The notes under the pieces: model-generated
Told to the model about the DNA's origin: nothing
Databases searched by the model: none
What the model saw: only the letters and a program-made list of their open reading frames with translations
In this document: positions 12,301-20,409 of the stretch, one piece after another
Layout of the letters: every line of letters starts with the position of its first letter
How positions within the stretch are numbered: the stretch's first letter is position 1
NCBI GenBank assembly: GCA_030340625.1
Contig: JAOPHQ010005744.1
Location: 51,694 to 115,693 of the forward strand
Direction of reading: 5' to 3'
DNA from: Merluccius polli
Lineage: Eukaryota > Chordata > Actinopteri > Gadiformes > Merlucciidae
Length of the DNA stretch: 64,000 nt
Translations under genes and position numbers: made by a program

Positions 12301-15300
12301 AAAACCAACGCCTTATCAAAAAAGACAAAGACAACACACAGAAATTCCTGGCAGACGAGGCTGAGAACATGAAGAAGCTTGCAGAGGATGCCGCCAGACT
12401 GAGTGTGGAAGCCCAAGAGGCTGCACACATGAGACAAGTAGCGGAAGATGACCTCAGTCAGCAAAGAGCTCTGGCAGAGAAGATGCTCAAAGAAAAAATG
12501 CAAGCTATACAAGAGGCCTCCAAACTGAAAGCCGAGGCAGAAATGCTTCAGAGACAAAAGGACCTGGCTCAAGAACAAGCTCAGAAACTGCTCGAGGACA
12601 AACAGCTCATGCAGCAGCGTCTCGAAGAGGAAACCGTGGGCTACCAAAAGTCTCTTGAAGAGGAGAGGAGAAGACAACTGGAGATCATAGCTGAGGCAGA
12701 AAACCTCAAACTTCAGGTTTCTCAACTTAGTCAGGGTCAGAGCAAAGCTGAAGAGGAGGCAAAGAAGTTCAAGAAGCAAGCTGACGCAATCGCCGCCCGG
12801 CTTCATGAGACAGAGATAGCCACCAAAGAGAAAATAACTGTAGTCCAAAACTTGGAAGTTCAGCGGTTAAACAGCAGTAAAGAGGCCGATGATTTACGCA
12901 AAGCTATTGCAGACCTAGAGAACGAGAAGGATAGACTGAAAAAGGAAGCCGAAGAACTTCAAAATAAATCTAAAGAGGTATTGTGTAAAAGATGACATGA
13001 CGGAAGCAGTTTATGTCATTGTTAACCCTTTCCATCAAACTAACTTTCTCTCCACCTCCGCCGTTATCCCTTTTCACCCAAATTACTAATCATGAATCCA
13101 CATCCTTTTGATTTTAACTTGATTTTACAGTGCACTGTGCTCATGCAAGTGATGTCTGGAATGTTGGAATATTTCTCTTATTTTATGACATTAATTCATA
13201 TTTCACATTTGCATTTCAACTGCACCAAAAAGAAAAAGAAAAATCTTAAATTTAGTGTAGGAAGTATGTTCTTGCTGTGTTTAGATAAGCTGCCATAAAG
13301 AAAAAATAAATAATTAAAATAATTAAAATACATAAATAATTAACTGACAAATCCTGATATTTCGCAGATACTAAAAGACACCCATCAATAAAAACACCTA
13401 TAGGCCACTATTGTTCAAGTCCTAATGTCTAATAATAAAAATGCATTACATGTTAATTCGCAAACATTGACCACAGACCGGCCCTGTGAATAGGAGGTGG
13501 CTTACACAACAATATGTGACATAAGAAATCTAAATGATGAACCTATCAACATTAAGAGGCCATCACCCCAACACCCTTCCCTAAATGGCGTGTATCCAAA
13601 CATTACACTGGCAGCTCAGAGAAAGGCTATGGGCTATAATATTATTGTATATACTGTATATTGACAGAATGTTACAATACAATTTACAAAGAAATAAGTC
13701 ACAAGTCTAGCTATTTTAAATGAATACAAACTTCAAGCACAAGGTTGGACCGATAATGACCAAACAAAATATTACATGGGATTAGCTTCGAGGTGCAATT
13801 TCATTGCCTAGTCCAACCCACAAGACTTCCACCACAAATGGACAACTACTTATTCATTGAGGGATTAATAGTGTTAATAGTAATTCCCTGGGTATTAAGT
13901 ACACTATGTAAAGGACAGCAATGCTAAACTGTTCCTAATAACCTCTAGCGCAATGTCACCATGTGATGATATTTGCCTTTTCAACAAAACCAAAGTATTA
14001 AGGTTGCTTTACATGACTGAAATGTGTTGTCCTTTTTTCTAGATAAGGATTTTTTTTAGGTTTAATACAAAATAAACACATTTAATCTAGTGAACACTAG
14101 ACTGACTAGAGCCAGTATATGCATAAGCAGAGTGCATTGTACGAGAAAAAAATCCATTGTTAAAATAAATGCAATGTTTTTGTCTAGCACTTAAAACATA
14201 TTCTAACTATGTTTTTTATTCTCTCTCTCATCCAGATGTCTGAGGCTCAGCAGAAACAAATTGAGCATGAGAAAACAGTGCTCCAGCAGTCTTTCCTAAC
14301 AGAGAAGGAGATGCTCCTTAAGAAAGAGAAACTCATCGAAGATGAGAAAAAGAAGCTGGAAAGCCAGTTTGAAGAAGAAGTCAAAAAGGCCAAAGCCCTC
14401 CAAGATGAGCAGGAACGCCAGAGGAAGCAGATGGAGGCAGAGAAGAAAAAGCTCCAGGCCAACATGGATGCTGCTGTCAACAAGCAAAAAGAGGCTGAAA
14501 TCGAGATGCTAAACAAGCAAAAAGAGATGCAAGAATTAGAGAGGCAGCGGCTCGAGCAGGAACAGGTACTCGCAGACGAGAACCAGAAACTGCGTGACAA
14601 ACTGCAGCAGCTTGAGAGAGATCAGCAGACAAAAGAGCTTGAAATTCTGGCTCAAAAAGCATCTGAAGCTCAGACTGTGGCTCCAACCAAGAATGTCCTC
14701 AATGGTCAAGATGGAGATGATGTGGACAGTGTGAAGAACGATCCACTGGCTTTCGATGGCATTCGTGAAAAGGTTCCAGCCAGCAGGCTTCATGAGGTTG
14801 GCCTGCTGACCAAAAAAGAGTTTGACAAGCTGAAGAAGGGCAAAACCAATGTGCAAGAGCTTGGACAGTCTGAAAAACTTAAAGGAATCCTCAAAGGAAA
14901 GAACTCTATTGCTGGCCTGTTGTCACCAACAAATCAGAAAATGTCAATATATCAAGCTTCAAAAGAGAAGAAGATAACTCCAGGTACAGCTATGATTCTT
15001 CTTGAGGCACAGGCAGCCACAGGTTTCATCATTGACCCCATTAAAAACCAGAAACTGTCTGTCAATGAGGCTGTCAAGGAAGGCCTAATAGGTCCAGAGC
15101 TGCATAATAAAATGCTGCTGGCCGAAAGGGCTGTGATTGGTTATAAAGATCCCTACACTGGCGGCAAAATCTCTGCCTTTGAGGCTATGAATAAGGGCCT
15201 GATTGAACATGATCATGCGATCCGAATCCTTGAGGCTCAGCTTGCCACTGGAGGCATTATTGACCCTATCAATAGCCACCGTGTTCCCAATGAATTAGCA

Positions 15301-18300
15301 TTCAAACAAGGTCACTTTGATGCAGCAATGAACAAGAGCTTGGTGAATGCTTCAGATGACACCAAAGGATACTTTGACCCGAGCACACAAGAACCCCTGA
15401 CATATTCTCAGCTGATGGGAAGGTGCACCACTGATCCTGACACTGGTCTTTTACTCCTGCCAATCACAGATAAGGCAGCTCAATGCTCAAGTATATTCAC
15501 AGAGGAGGAGACGAAGGATGTATTCAGCAAAACAAATGTGTCCGTGCCATTCGGAAAATTCCAGGGGAAGACTGTCACAATCTGGGAAATTATAAATTCT
15601 GAATACTTCACAGAGGACCAGAAAAAGGACCTTCTCCGTCAATACAAGACAGGCAAAATAACAATAGAAAAGATCATCAAAATTGTGATTACTGTTGCTG
15701 AGGAGAAAGAGAAGAAGAATGTGATTGCCTTTGATGGCCTGAGAGTACCTGTCCCTGCCACTGAGCTTCTGGAATCCAAAATCATTGACAAAGATCTCTA
15801 CAACAAGCTTCACAATGGGAATAAGACCATCCAAGAAGTGTCTGATATAAAAACAGTCAAAACCGCGCTAAAGGGCACAAACTGTATTGCAGGAGTACTG
15901 ATTGAGTCAACACAAGAGACACTGTCCTTCTATCAAGCTATGAAGAAGGACATGATGTGGCCAGCGCCTGCCTTGCACATGCTTGAGGCCCAAGCAGGAT
16001 CAGGGTATGTTATTGATCCTGTAAAGAATCAGAAGCATACTGTCGATGAAGCTGTCAAAGCAGGTATCGTTGGACCTGAGCTTCATGAAAAACTTCTATC
16101 TGCAGAGAGAGCTGTTACTGGATATAAGGATCCTTACAGTGGAAAAACTGTATCTCTGTTTGAGGCAATGAAGAAAGATCTCATCCCTAAAGAACAAGGG
16201 ATGCGACTTCTAGATGCTCAATTGACCACAGGCGGCATCATTGACCCAGTTCAAAGCCACCACATCCCACAAGAAGTTGCCTGTAAAAGAGGCTTCTTTG
16301 ATAATGAGACTAGCGAGCTTCTAAGCAAACCCACAGAGGAAACCCAACATTTCTTTGACCCCAACACACAGGAAAATGTCACTTACTCACAGTTGTTTGC
16401 AAGATGCATCGTTGACAAGAAAACAGGTCTCCCACTTCTACCCTTGTCCGACCAAGCAATCAGTTCAAAGGAAATTCAGAAATATACAGAGTCCCAGACA
16501 AAAGAGGCCTTGACTCAGGCAACTGTGGAGCTGGATTATGGGTCATATAAAGGGAGAAAGGTGACCATTTGGGAAATTATCAACTCTGAATATCTTACTG
16601 AGGAACAAAGACTTGACCTAATTAGACAGTACAGGTCTGGGAAGATTACAATTGAAAAGATTATAAGGATTGTGATCACAGTTGTAGATGAGAAAGAGGC
16701 CAAGAAACAAGAACAGTTCAGTTTTAAGGGTCTTAGAAAACCAGTCCCAGCTGAATCCCTGTATAATTCCAAAATTATTGACAAGGAAACCTTTGGCCAA
16801 ATCCAGCAAGGCAAAACAACCCCTAAACAGGTCAGTGCCAATCCTGATGTGAAGAAATTCCTCCAGGGCTCTGACAGCATTGCTGGGCTGTATCTTGAAC
16901 CAACACAAGAGAAGGTCAGCATTTATCAGGCCATGAAGAAAAATCTCCTGAGACACAACACAGGCCTTTCACTTCTTGAGGCCCAAGCTGCAACTGGTTT
17001 CATTACAGATCCAGTGAAGAACCAGTGCCTGTCTGTGGATGAAGCAGTGAAATCAGGCCTTGTTGGCCCAGAATTACATGAAAAACTCCTCTCTGCAGAA
17101 AAAGCTGTCACTGGCTATAAAGATCCATTCACAGACAACAAAATCTCACTGTTTGAAGCAATGCAAAAAGACCTTGTTCTGAAAGAACATGCAATGCCAT
17201 TTTTGGAAGCACAGATGGTCACCGGAGGAATTATTGAGCCTTTAAAAAGTCACCGTGTCCCAATTGACATTGCGTGTCAAATGAACATATTCAGTAAAGA
17301 CATTATAAAGGCTCTCTCTGAACCATCAGATGACAACAAAGTCTACTCAGACCCTGAAAATGATGATCATGTAACCTACAAACAGCTGAGAGAAAAGTGC
17401 ACAAAAGATCCGGAGACAGGCATGTACCTTCTTCCCCTCTCAAAGCCCCAGTCTCCTACTCCTACTGTTGTGGAGAAAACATACCTGTACACTGAAGAAC
17501 AAACGCAGAGTGATCTTGCCGACACCCAAATTGACATTCCAATTGAAGGCCTGACCGGGGAGTCCAGGAACCTCTGGGATGTCATGAATTCCAATCTCCT
17601 TCCAGAGAAGGAAAGGCAGAGGCTCATGGATGAGTATCGCTCTGGTAATCTCACCAAAGAGCGCATGATCATAATCATAATTGAGATAATGGAGCAGAGA
17701 GAGATCATCAGGAATGATGGTCCCCTGTCCTGTACCACAATAAGGAGAAGGATAACCATCGAAGAGTTATTCAGTGCCCGAATCATTGATTTAGAGTTGT
17801 ACAACCTCCTTAAAGAAGGCAAGAGAGATGTCCGTGACATAATGGAAATGACCGATGTGAAGCAGTATCTCTATGGCACAGGCTGTGTTGCTGGTGTAAT
17901 GACAGACTCTAGTTCTAAATTGAGCATTTACCAAGCAATGAAGAGAGGTTTCTTGAAGCCAGAAATTGCTCTCAGCCTCTTGGAGGCACAAGCCGCCACA
18001 GGATTTATTGTTGATCCAGTAAAAAATGAAACACTCACTGTTGACGAGGCCGTTCGTAAGGGTGTAGTTGGACCTGAAATCCATGACAAACTTCTATCAG
18101 CAGAAAGAGCAGTGACAGGATACAAAGATCCATACAGTGGGAAAATTATCTCTCTATTCCAAGCCATGAAGAAGGATTTAGTGCTGGAGGATTATGCTCT
18201 GAAAATGCTAGAGGCTCAAAATTCCACCGGGGGCATAATAGATCCTGAGTTCCAATTCCATCTACCTGCAGACATTGCCCTGAAAAGAGGTTACATCAAC

Positions 18301-20409
18301 AAGGAGACAAACGAAAGACTGAGTGATGACATCAAAGGATTTGTTGACCCCGTCACAGAGGAAAAACTGTCATATGCTCAGTTGCTTAAGAGATGCAAGT
18401 TGGAAGGTGGACTGCGCCTTCTGTCACTTGGAGATAAGAGGCTGATGTTCAAGGGTTTAAGGAAACAGATCACACTGGAAGAGCTACTACGTTCACAGAT
18501 CATTGACGAGGAGACGGTCACTCTGTTGAATGAAGGTCGGATATCAGTGGAGGAGGTTAGTTCTAGACTATCGAGGTACCTTGAGGGAACCAGCTGTATT
18601 GCCGGAGTGCATTTGGAGAACTCAAAGGATCGACTGTCAATTTATCAGGCCATGAAGAAAAACATGATCAGGCCAGGCACTGCCTTTGAACTACTTGAGG
18701 CCCAAGCTGCTACAGGTTATGTCATCGATCCAATTAAAAACCTGAAACTGACTGTCAATGAATCTGTCAAAATGGGAATTGTTGGACCAGAATTCAAAGA
18801 CAAGCTCCTATCCGCTGAGAGAGCAGTTACTGGATACAGAGATCCTTATTCAGGCAAAACGATTTCCCTCTTCCAAGCGATGAAAAAGGGGCTGATATTA
18901 AAAGATCACGGTATCCGTCTCCTGGAGGCTCAGATTGCCACCGGTGGTATCATTGATCCAGAGGAAAGTCATCGTCTGCCTGTAGAGGTGGCCTACAAAC
19001 GTGGCCTCTTTGATGAGGAGATGAATGAGATTCTAACCGATCCATCTGATGACACCAAAGGCTTCTTCGATCCCAACACTGAGGAGAACCTCACATACCT
19101 CGGGCTCATGGAGAGGTGCATTACAGACCCAGACACTGGCCTGGTGCTCCTGCTCCTGAAGGAGAAGAAGCGCGAGAAGAAGACATCCTCCAAGTCATCT
19201 GTTCGCAAGCGTAGAGTTGTCATCGTGGACCCAGAAACAGGCAGGGAGATGACAGTTTACGAAGCCTACAGAAAGGGACTCATCGACCACCAGACCTATC
19301 TGGAGCTGGCAGAGCAGGAGTGTGAATGGGAAGAGATCACAATGACGTCATCAGATGGCGTTGTAAAATCTGTCATTATTGACAGGAGATCAGGAAGACA
19401 GTATGACGTCGACGATGCTCTTGTACGTGGTCTCATTGACCAGAATGCGCTCGATACATATCGCGCCGGAAATTTGTCCATCACAGAATTTGCTGAAATG
19501 CTCTCTGGAACCATGGGAGGATTCCGTTCCCGTTCATCCTCATTTGGTTCCACCACAGGATCCACATCCTCTTTCCCTATGAGCCCCATACCCACCATTA
19601 AAGCACCTGCGGTGATATGGAATGATCCATCAGAAGAGACTGGGCCAATTGCTGGGATCTTGGACACAGATACCCTGGAAAAGGTCTCTGTCACTGAGGC
19701 TATGCACAGAAACCTAGTAGACAATATTACAGGCCAGAGGTTGCTAGAGGCGCAGGCCTGCACTGGGGGTATAATTGACCCCACCACTGGGGAACGACTC
19801 CAAGTTACCGAAGCGACAGAGAAAGGCCTTGTGGATAAAGTCATGGTTGATCGCCTTAACCTGGCCCAAAAAGCATTTAATGGATTTGAAGACCCCAGAA
19901 CTAAAGTGAGGATGTCTGCTTCCCAAGCTCTTAAGAAGGGCTGGTTGTATTATGAGGCTGGGCAGCGGTTCCTTGAGATCCAGTATCTCACCGGTGGTCT
20001 TATTGAGCCAGAAGTTGATGGCAGAGTGTCACTAGATGAATCCATTAAGAAGGGCACAATTGATGCCCGCACTGCTCAGAAGCTGAGGGATGTCTCCGCT
20101 TACTCAAAATATCTTACTTGCCCCAAAACAAAGCTGAAAATCTCCTTCAAAGATGCCATGGACAGATGCATGGTGGAGGAAGGTTCTGGCATCAGGCTGC
20201 TTGAGGCCTGCTCACAGTCTAGCAAGGGGCTCTACAGCCCATACAATGCCAGCGGGGCAGGGTCTGCCACCGGGTCACGGAGTGGCTCCCGGACAGGATC
20301 TAGAACAGGCTCTCGGAGGGGCAGCGTTGATGCCGGCACTGGATTTAGCATGAACTTCTCCTCCTCCTCATTCTCATCCTCTTCAACCGGCTATGGTCGT
20401 AGATTCTAA
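1251..20409 (+). CDS. plec: Plectin (3' part of gene): plakin domain, rod, plakin repeats
   Basis: Plectin is a cytolinker that ties intermediate filaments to actin, microtubules, hemidesmosomes and nuclei. Exons read from splice signals and phase: 1251-1413, 1659-1763, 2099-2194, 2356-2481, 2889-3041, 3351-3505, 3631-3757, 3907-4090, (4313-4333 microexon), 5016-5173, 5295-5473, 5665-5803, 6198-6554, 6772-6855, 7015-7119, 7528-7626, 9624-12977, 14236-20409. All phases join without a stop except for a one-base shift in the first exon. Order is spectrin repeats with an SH3 module, coiled-coil rod, six plakin-repeat domains, GSR tail. The combination of a single giant rod exon and a single giant repeat exon is diagnostic of plectin and excludes dystonin, MACF1 and desmoplakin. 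The calponin-homology domains are upstream of the window. Teleosts often carry two plectin copies; which one this is cannot be told here. Confidence 0.95.
1659..2481 (+). CDS. plec: Plectin plakin-domain exons (spectrin repeats), three exons
   Basis: Exons 1659-1763 (35 codons), 2099-2194 (32 codons) and 2356-2481 (42 codons), all phase 0 at both ends. They encode the conserved strings M-R-E-L-E-L-R-E-K-K-I, the tryptophan- and cysteine-rich W-S-W-L-L-Q-L-C-C-C-I-E-A-H-L-K-E-N, and K-Y-S-C-D-R-S-T-T-A-T-R-L-E-D-L-L-Q-D-A. This C-C-C motif is characteristic of plakin-domain spectrin repeat 4 to 5 in plectin, dystonin and MACF1. Confidence 0.93.
2889..3757 (+). CDS. plec: Plectin plakin-domain exons carrying the SH3 module
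   Basis: Exons 2889-3041, 3351-3505 and 3631-3757 (the latter two share a split codon). They encode A-V-C-D-F-K-Q-A-E, I-T-V-H-K-G-D-E-C, W-K-V-L-N-R-S-G-N-E and V-P-S-V-C-F-M-V-P-P, the beta strands of the plakin SH3 inserted into a spectrin repeat. As in other plakins the aromatic residues of a canonical proline-binding groove are mostly absent, so it probably makes intramolecular contacts. A TACTA-type simple repeat fills the following intron (about 3515-3570). Confidence 0.92.
3907..4090 (+). CDS. plec: Plectin plakin-domain exon
   Basis: Encodes F-K-S-M-K-P-D-E-Y then L-H-Y-Q-D-F-L-R-D-S-Q-E, F-G-P-E-D-R and N-F-M-E-K-G. The 'FLRDSQ...FGPEDR' pair is a plectin hallmark. Ends in phase 1 at gtgaga. 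Confidence 0.93.
4313..4333 (+). CDS. plec: Candidate in-frame 21-nt microexon of plectin
   Basis: Between the exons at 3907 and 5016, 'cttttttt ag' precedes 21 nt followed by the near-perfect donor gtgagt. It enters in phase 1 and leaves in phase 1, adding seven basic residues (K-V-L-K-P-K after the split Gly). Skipping it leaves the frame intact, so it would be a cassette. No other part of this 900-bp intron looks coding. Inclusion is not proven. Confidence 0.45.
5016..5803 (+). CDS. plec: Plectin plakin-domain exons (distal spectrin repeats)
   Basis: Exons 5016-5173, 5295-5473 and 5665-5803. Landmarks are S-Y-T-S-Q-L-K-D-L-R-V-R-I-E-D-C-E-T-H-T, R-R-P-L-G-E-E-P-L-R-E-C, a Pro/Ala/Ser spacer (S-S-P-Q-P-P-A-S-A-P), and L-V-I-R-S-S-Q-G-A-E-G-V-L. 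Split codons rebuild without stops. The codon choice is strongly G/C-ending, unlike the two giant downstream exons. Confidence 0.92.
5516..5640 (+). mobile_element. hAT-like element fragment
   Basis: Begins with a 'cagtgtttcttaaatgggg' end, close to the Charlie-type hAT terminus, followed by 'ggtactttgaaggattgcaggggg'. The latter phrase recurs at about 39,604-39,631, so two copies of one family are in the window. Right limit is approximate. Confidence 0.45.
5838..5950 (-). mobile_element. LINE 3' tail (L2-like), minus strand
   Basis: '(ataag)n ata gtcctttattaatccccc' is the reverse complement of the usual '...GGGGGATTAATAAAGGAC(TATCT)n' tail. A second copy of the same type lies at 37,462-37,512. 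Confidence 0.5.
6198..7626 (+). CDS. plec: Plectin exons linking plakin domain to rod
   Basis: Exons 6198-6554 (119 codons), 6772-6855 (28), 7015-7119 (35) and 7528-7626 (33), all phase 0. Landmarks are L-E-Q-L-G-R-Q-L-G-Y-Y-R-E-S, D-Y-E-L-Q-L-V-A-Y-K-A-Q-A-E-P and L-T-S-Q-Y-I-K-F-I-T-D-T-Q-R-R-L, matching the end of the plectin plakin domain. A (CT)n/(TA)n microsatellite occupies the pyrimidine tract upstream of the exon at 6772. A common exon boundary falls after D-D-E-E, immediately before the rod exon. Confidence 0.94.
6647..6753. repeat. (CT)n and (TA)n microsatellites next to a 3' splice site
   Basis: Two simple-sequence blocks (about 6647-6702 and 6711-6753) lie within 20-120 bp of the acceptor at 6771. 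Confidence 0.9.
7627..9623. other. Two-kb plectin intron before the rod exon
   Basis: Starts gtgcgt and ends tac ag. It holds CA-rich stretches (about 7850-7940) and an (ATC)n run (about 9268-9308). I see no credible exon or RNA gene in it. Confidence 0.8.
9624..12977 (+). CDS. plec: Plectin coiled-coil rod exon
   Basis: One uninterrupted exon of 1,118 codons with consensus acceptor and donor (gtattg), phase 0. The protein is almost entirely heptads rich in Ala, Glu, Lys, Gln and Arg, with recurring A-E-E-E-A and E-A-E-K-Q-K units. Plectin-specific blocks include N-E-A-L-R-L-R-L-Q-A-E-E, E-M-E-V-L-L-A-S-K and A-L-A-E-K-M-L-K-E-K-M-Q-A. The rod dimerises plectin and sets the distance between its ends. 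Its presence separates plectin from the spectraplakins, which have spectrin repeats instead. Skipping it yields the known rod-less type of isoform and preserves phase. Confidence 0.97.
12978..14235. other. Plectin intron between rod and plakin-repeat exons
   Basis: AT-rich, bounded by gtattg and tctcatccag. No exon, RNA gene or clear transposon is recognised in its 1.26 kb. Confidence 0.8.
14236..20409 (+). CDS. plec: Plectin last exon: rod end, six plakin-repeat domains, GSR tail
   Basis: 2,057 codons plus stop in one exon. The first ~150 residues finish the coiled coil (M-S-E-A-Q-Q-K-Q...). Six plakin-repeat domains follow, marked by their (S/C)-(I/V)-A-G starts near 14,905, 15,880, 16,872, 17,882, 18,592 and 19,642; five are B-type and the last is C-type, as in mammalian plectin. 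Between the fifth and sixth is the basic segment K-T-S-S-K-S-S-V-R-K-R-R-V-V (about 19,180-19,220), known in plectin as part of the intermediate-filament-binding and nuclear-signal region. The tail has R-S-G-S-R-T-G-S-R-T-G-S-R-R-G-S then F-S-S-S-S and ends G-Y-G-R-R-F. The TAA is at 20407. Mammalian plectin continues about 20 residues further. Confidence 0.97.
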   Translation: MSEAQQKQIEHEKTVLQQSFLTEKEMLLKKEKLIEDEKKKLESQFEEEVKKAKALQDEQERQRKQMEAEKKKLQANMDAAVNKQKEAEIEMLNKQKEMQELERQRLEQEQVLADENQKLRDKLQQLERDQQTKELEILAQKASEAQTVAPTKNVLNGQDGDDVDSVKNDPLAFDGIREKVPASRLHEVGLLTKKEFDKLKKGKTNVQELGQSEKLKGILKGKNSIAGLLSPTNQKMSIYQASKEKKITPGTAMILLEAQAATGFIIDPIKNQKLSVNEAVKEGLIGPELHNKMLLAERAVIGYKDPYTGGKISAFEAMNKGLIEHDHAIRILEAQLATGGIIDPINSHRVPNELAFKQGHFDAAMNKSLVNASDDTKGYFDPSTQEPLTYSQLMGRCTTDPDTGLLLLPITDKAAQCSSIFTEEETKDVFSKTNVSVPFGKFQGKTVTIWEIINSEYFTEDQKKDLLRQYKTGKITIEKIIKIVITVAEEKEKKNVIAFDGLRVPVPATELLESKIIDKDLYNKLHNGNKTIQEVSDIKTVKTALKGTNCIAGVLIESTQETLSFYQAMKKDMMWPAPALHMLEAQAGSGYVIDPVKNQKHTVDEAVKAGIVGPELHEKLLSAERAVTGYKDPYSGKTVSLFEAMKKDLIPKEQGMRLLDAQLTTGGIIDPVQSHHIPQEVACKRGFFDNETSELLSKPTEETQHFFDPNTQENVTYSQLFARCIVDKKTGLPLLPLSDQAISSKEIQKYTESQTKEALTQATVELDYGSYKGRKVTIWEIINSEYLTEEQRLDLIRQYRSGKITIEKIIRIVITVVDEKEAKKQEQFSFKGLRKPVPAESLYNSKIIDKETFGQIQQGKTTPKQVSANPDVKKFLQGSDSIAGLYLEPTQEKVSIYQAMKKNLLRHNTGLSLLEAQAATGFITDPVKNQCLSVDEAVKSGLVGPELHEKLLSAEKAVTGYKDPFTDNKISLFEAMQKDLVLKEHAMPFLEAQMVTGGIIEPLKSHRVPIDIACQMNIFSKDIIKALSEPSDDNKVYSDPENDDHVTYKQLREKCTKDPETGMYLLPLSKPQSPTPTVVEKTYLYTEEQTQSDLADTQIDIPIEGLTGESRNLWDVMNSNLLPEKERQRLMDEYRSGNLTKERMIIIIIEIMEQREIIRNDGPLSCTTIRRRITIEELFSARIIDLELYNLLKEGKRDVRDIMEMTDVKQYLYGTGCVAGVMTDSSSKLSIYQAMKRGFLKPEIALSLLEAQAATGFIVDPVKNETLTVDEAVRKGVVGPEIHDKLLSAERAVTGYKDPYSGKIISLFQAMKKDLVLEDYALKMLEAQNSTGGIIDPEFQFHLPADIALKRGYINKETNERLSDDIKGFVDPVTEEKLSYAQLLKRCKLEGGLRLLSLGDKRLMFKGLRKQITLEELLRSQIIDEETVTLLNEGRISVEEVSSRLSRYLEGTSCIAGVHLENSKDRLSIYQAMKKNMIRPGTAFELLEAQAATGYVIDPIKNLKLTVNESVKMGIVGPEFKDKLLSAERAVTGYRDPYSGKTISLFQAMKKGLILKDHGIRLLEAQIATGGIIDPEESHRLPVEVAYKRGLFDEEMNEILTDPSDDTKGFFDPNTEENLTYLGLMERCITDPDTGLVLLLLKEKKREKKTSSKSSVRKRRVVIVDPETGREMTVYEAYRKGLIDHQTYLELAEQECEWEEITMTSSDGVVKSVIIDRRSGRQYDVDDALVRGLIDQNALDTYRAGNLSITEFAEMLSGTMGGFRSRSSSFGSTTGSTSSFPMSPIPTIKAPAVIWNDPSEETGPIAGILDTDTLEKVSVTEAMHRNLVDNITGQRLLEAQACTGGIIDPTTGERLQVTEATEKGLVDKVMVDRLNLAQKAFNGFEDPRTKVRMSASQALKKGWLYYEAGQRFLEIQYLTGGLIEPEVDGRVSLDESIKKGTIDARTAQKLRDVSAYSKYLTCPKTKLKISFKDAMDRCMVEEGSGIRLLEACSQSSKGLYSPYNASGAGSATGSRSGSRTGSRTGSRRGSVDAGTGFSMNFSSSSFSSSSTGYGRRF

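Noticed and set aside
10055..12848. Long minus-strand open frames (up to 306 aa) opposite the plectin rod
   Set aside because: They are shadows of the repetitive E/A/K/Q-coding strand, giving Leu/Phe/Ser-rich nonsense without splice or start support.
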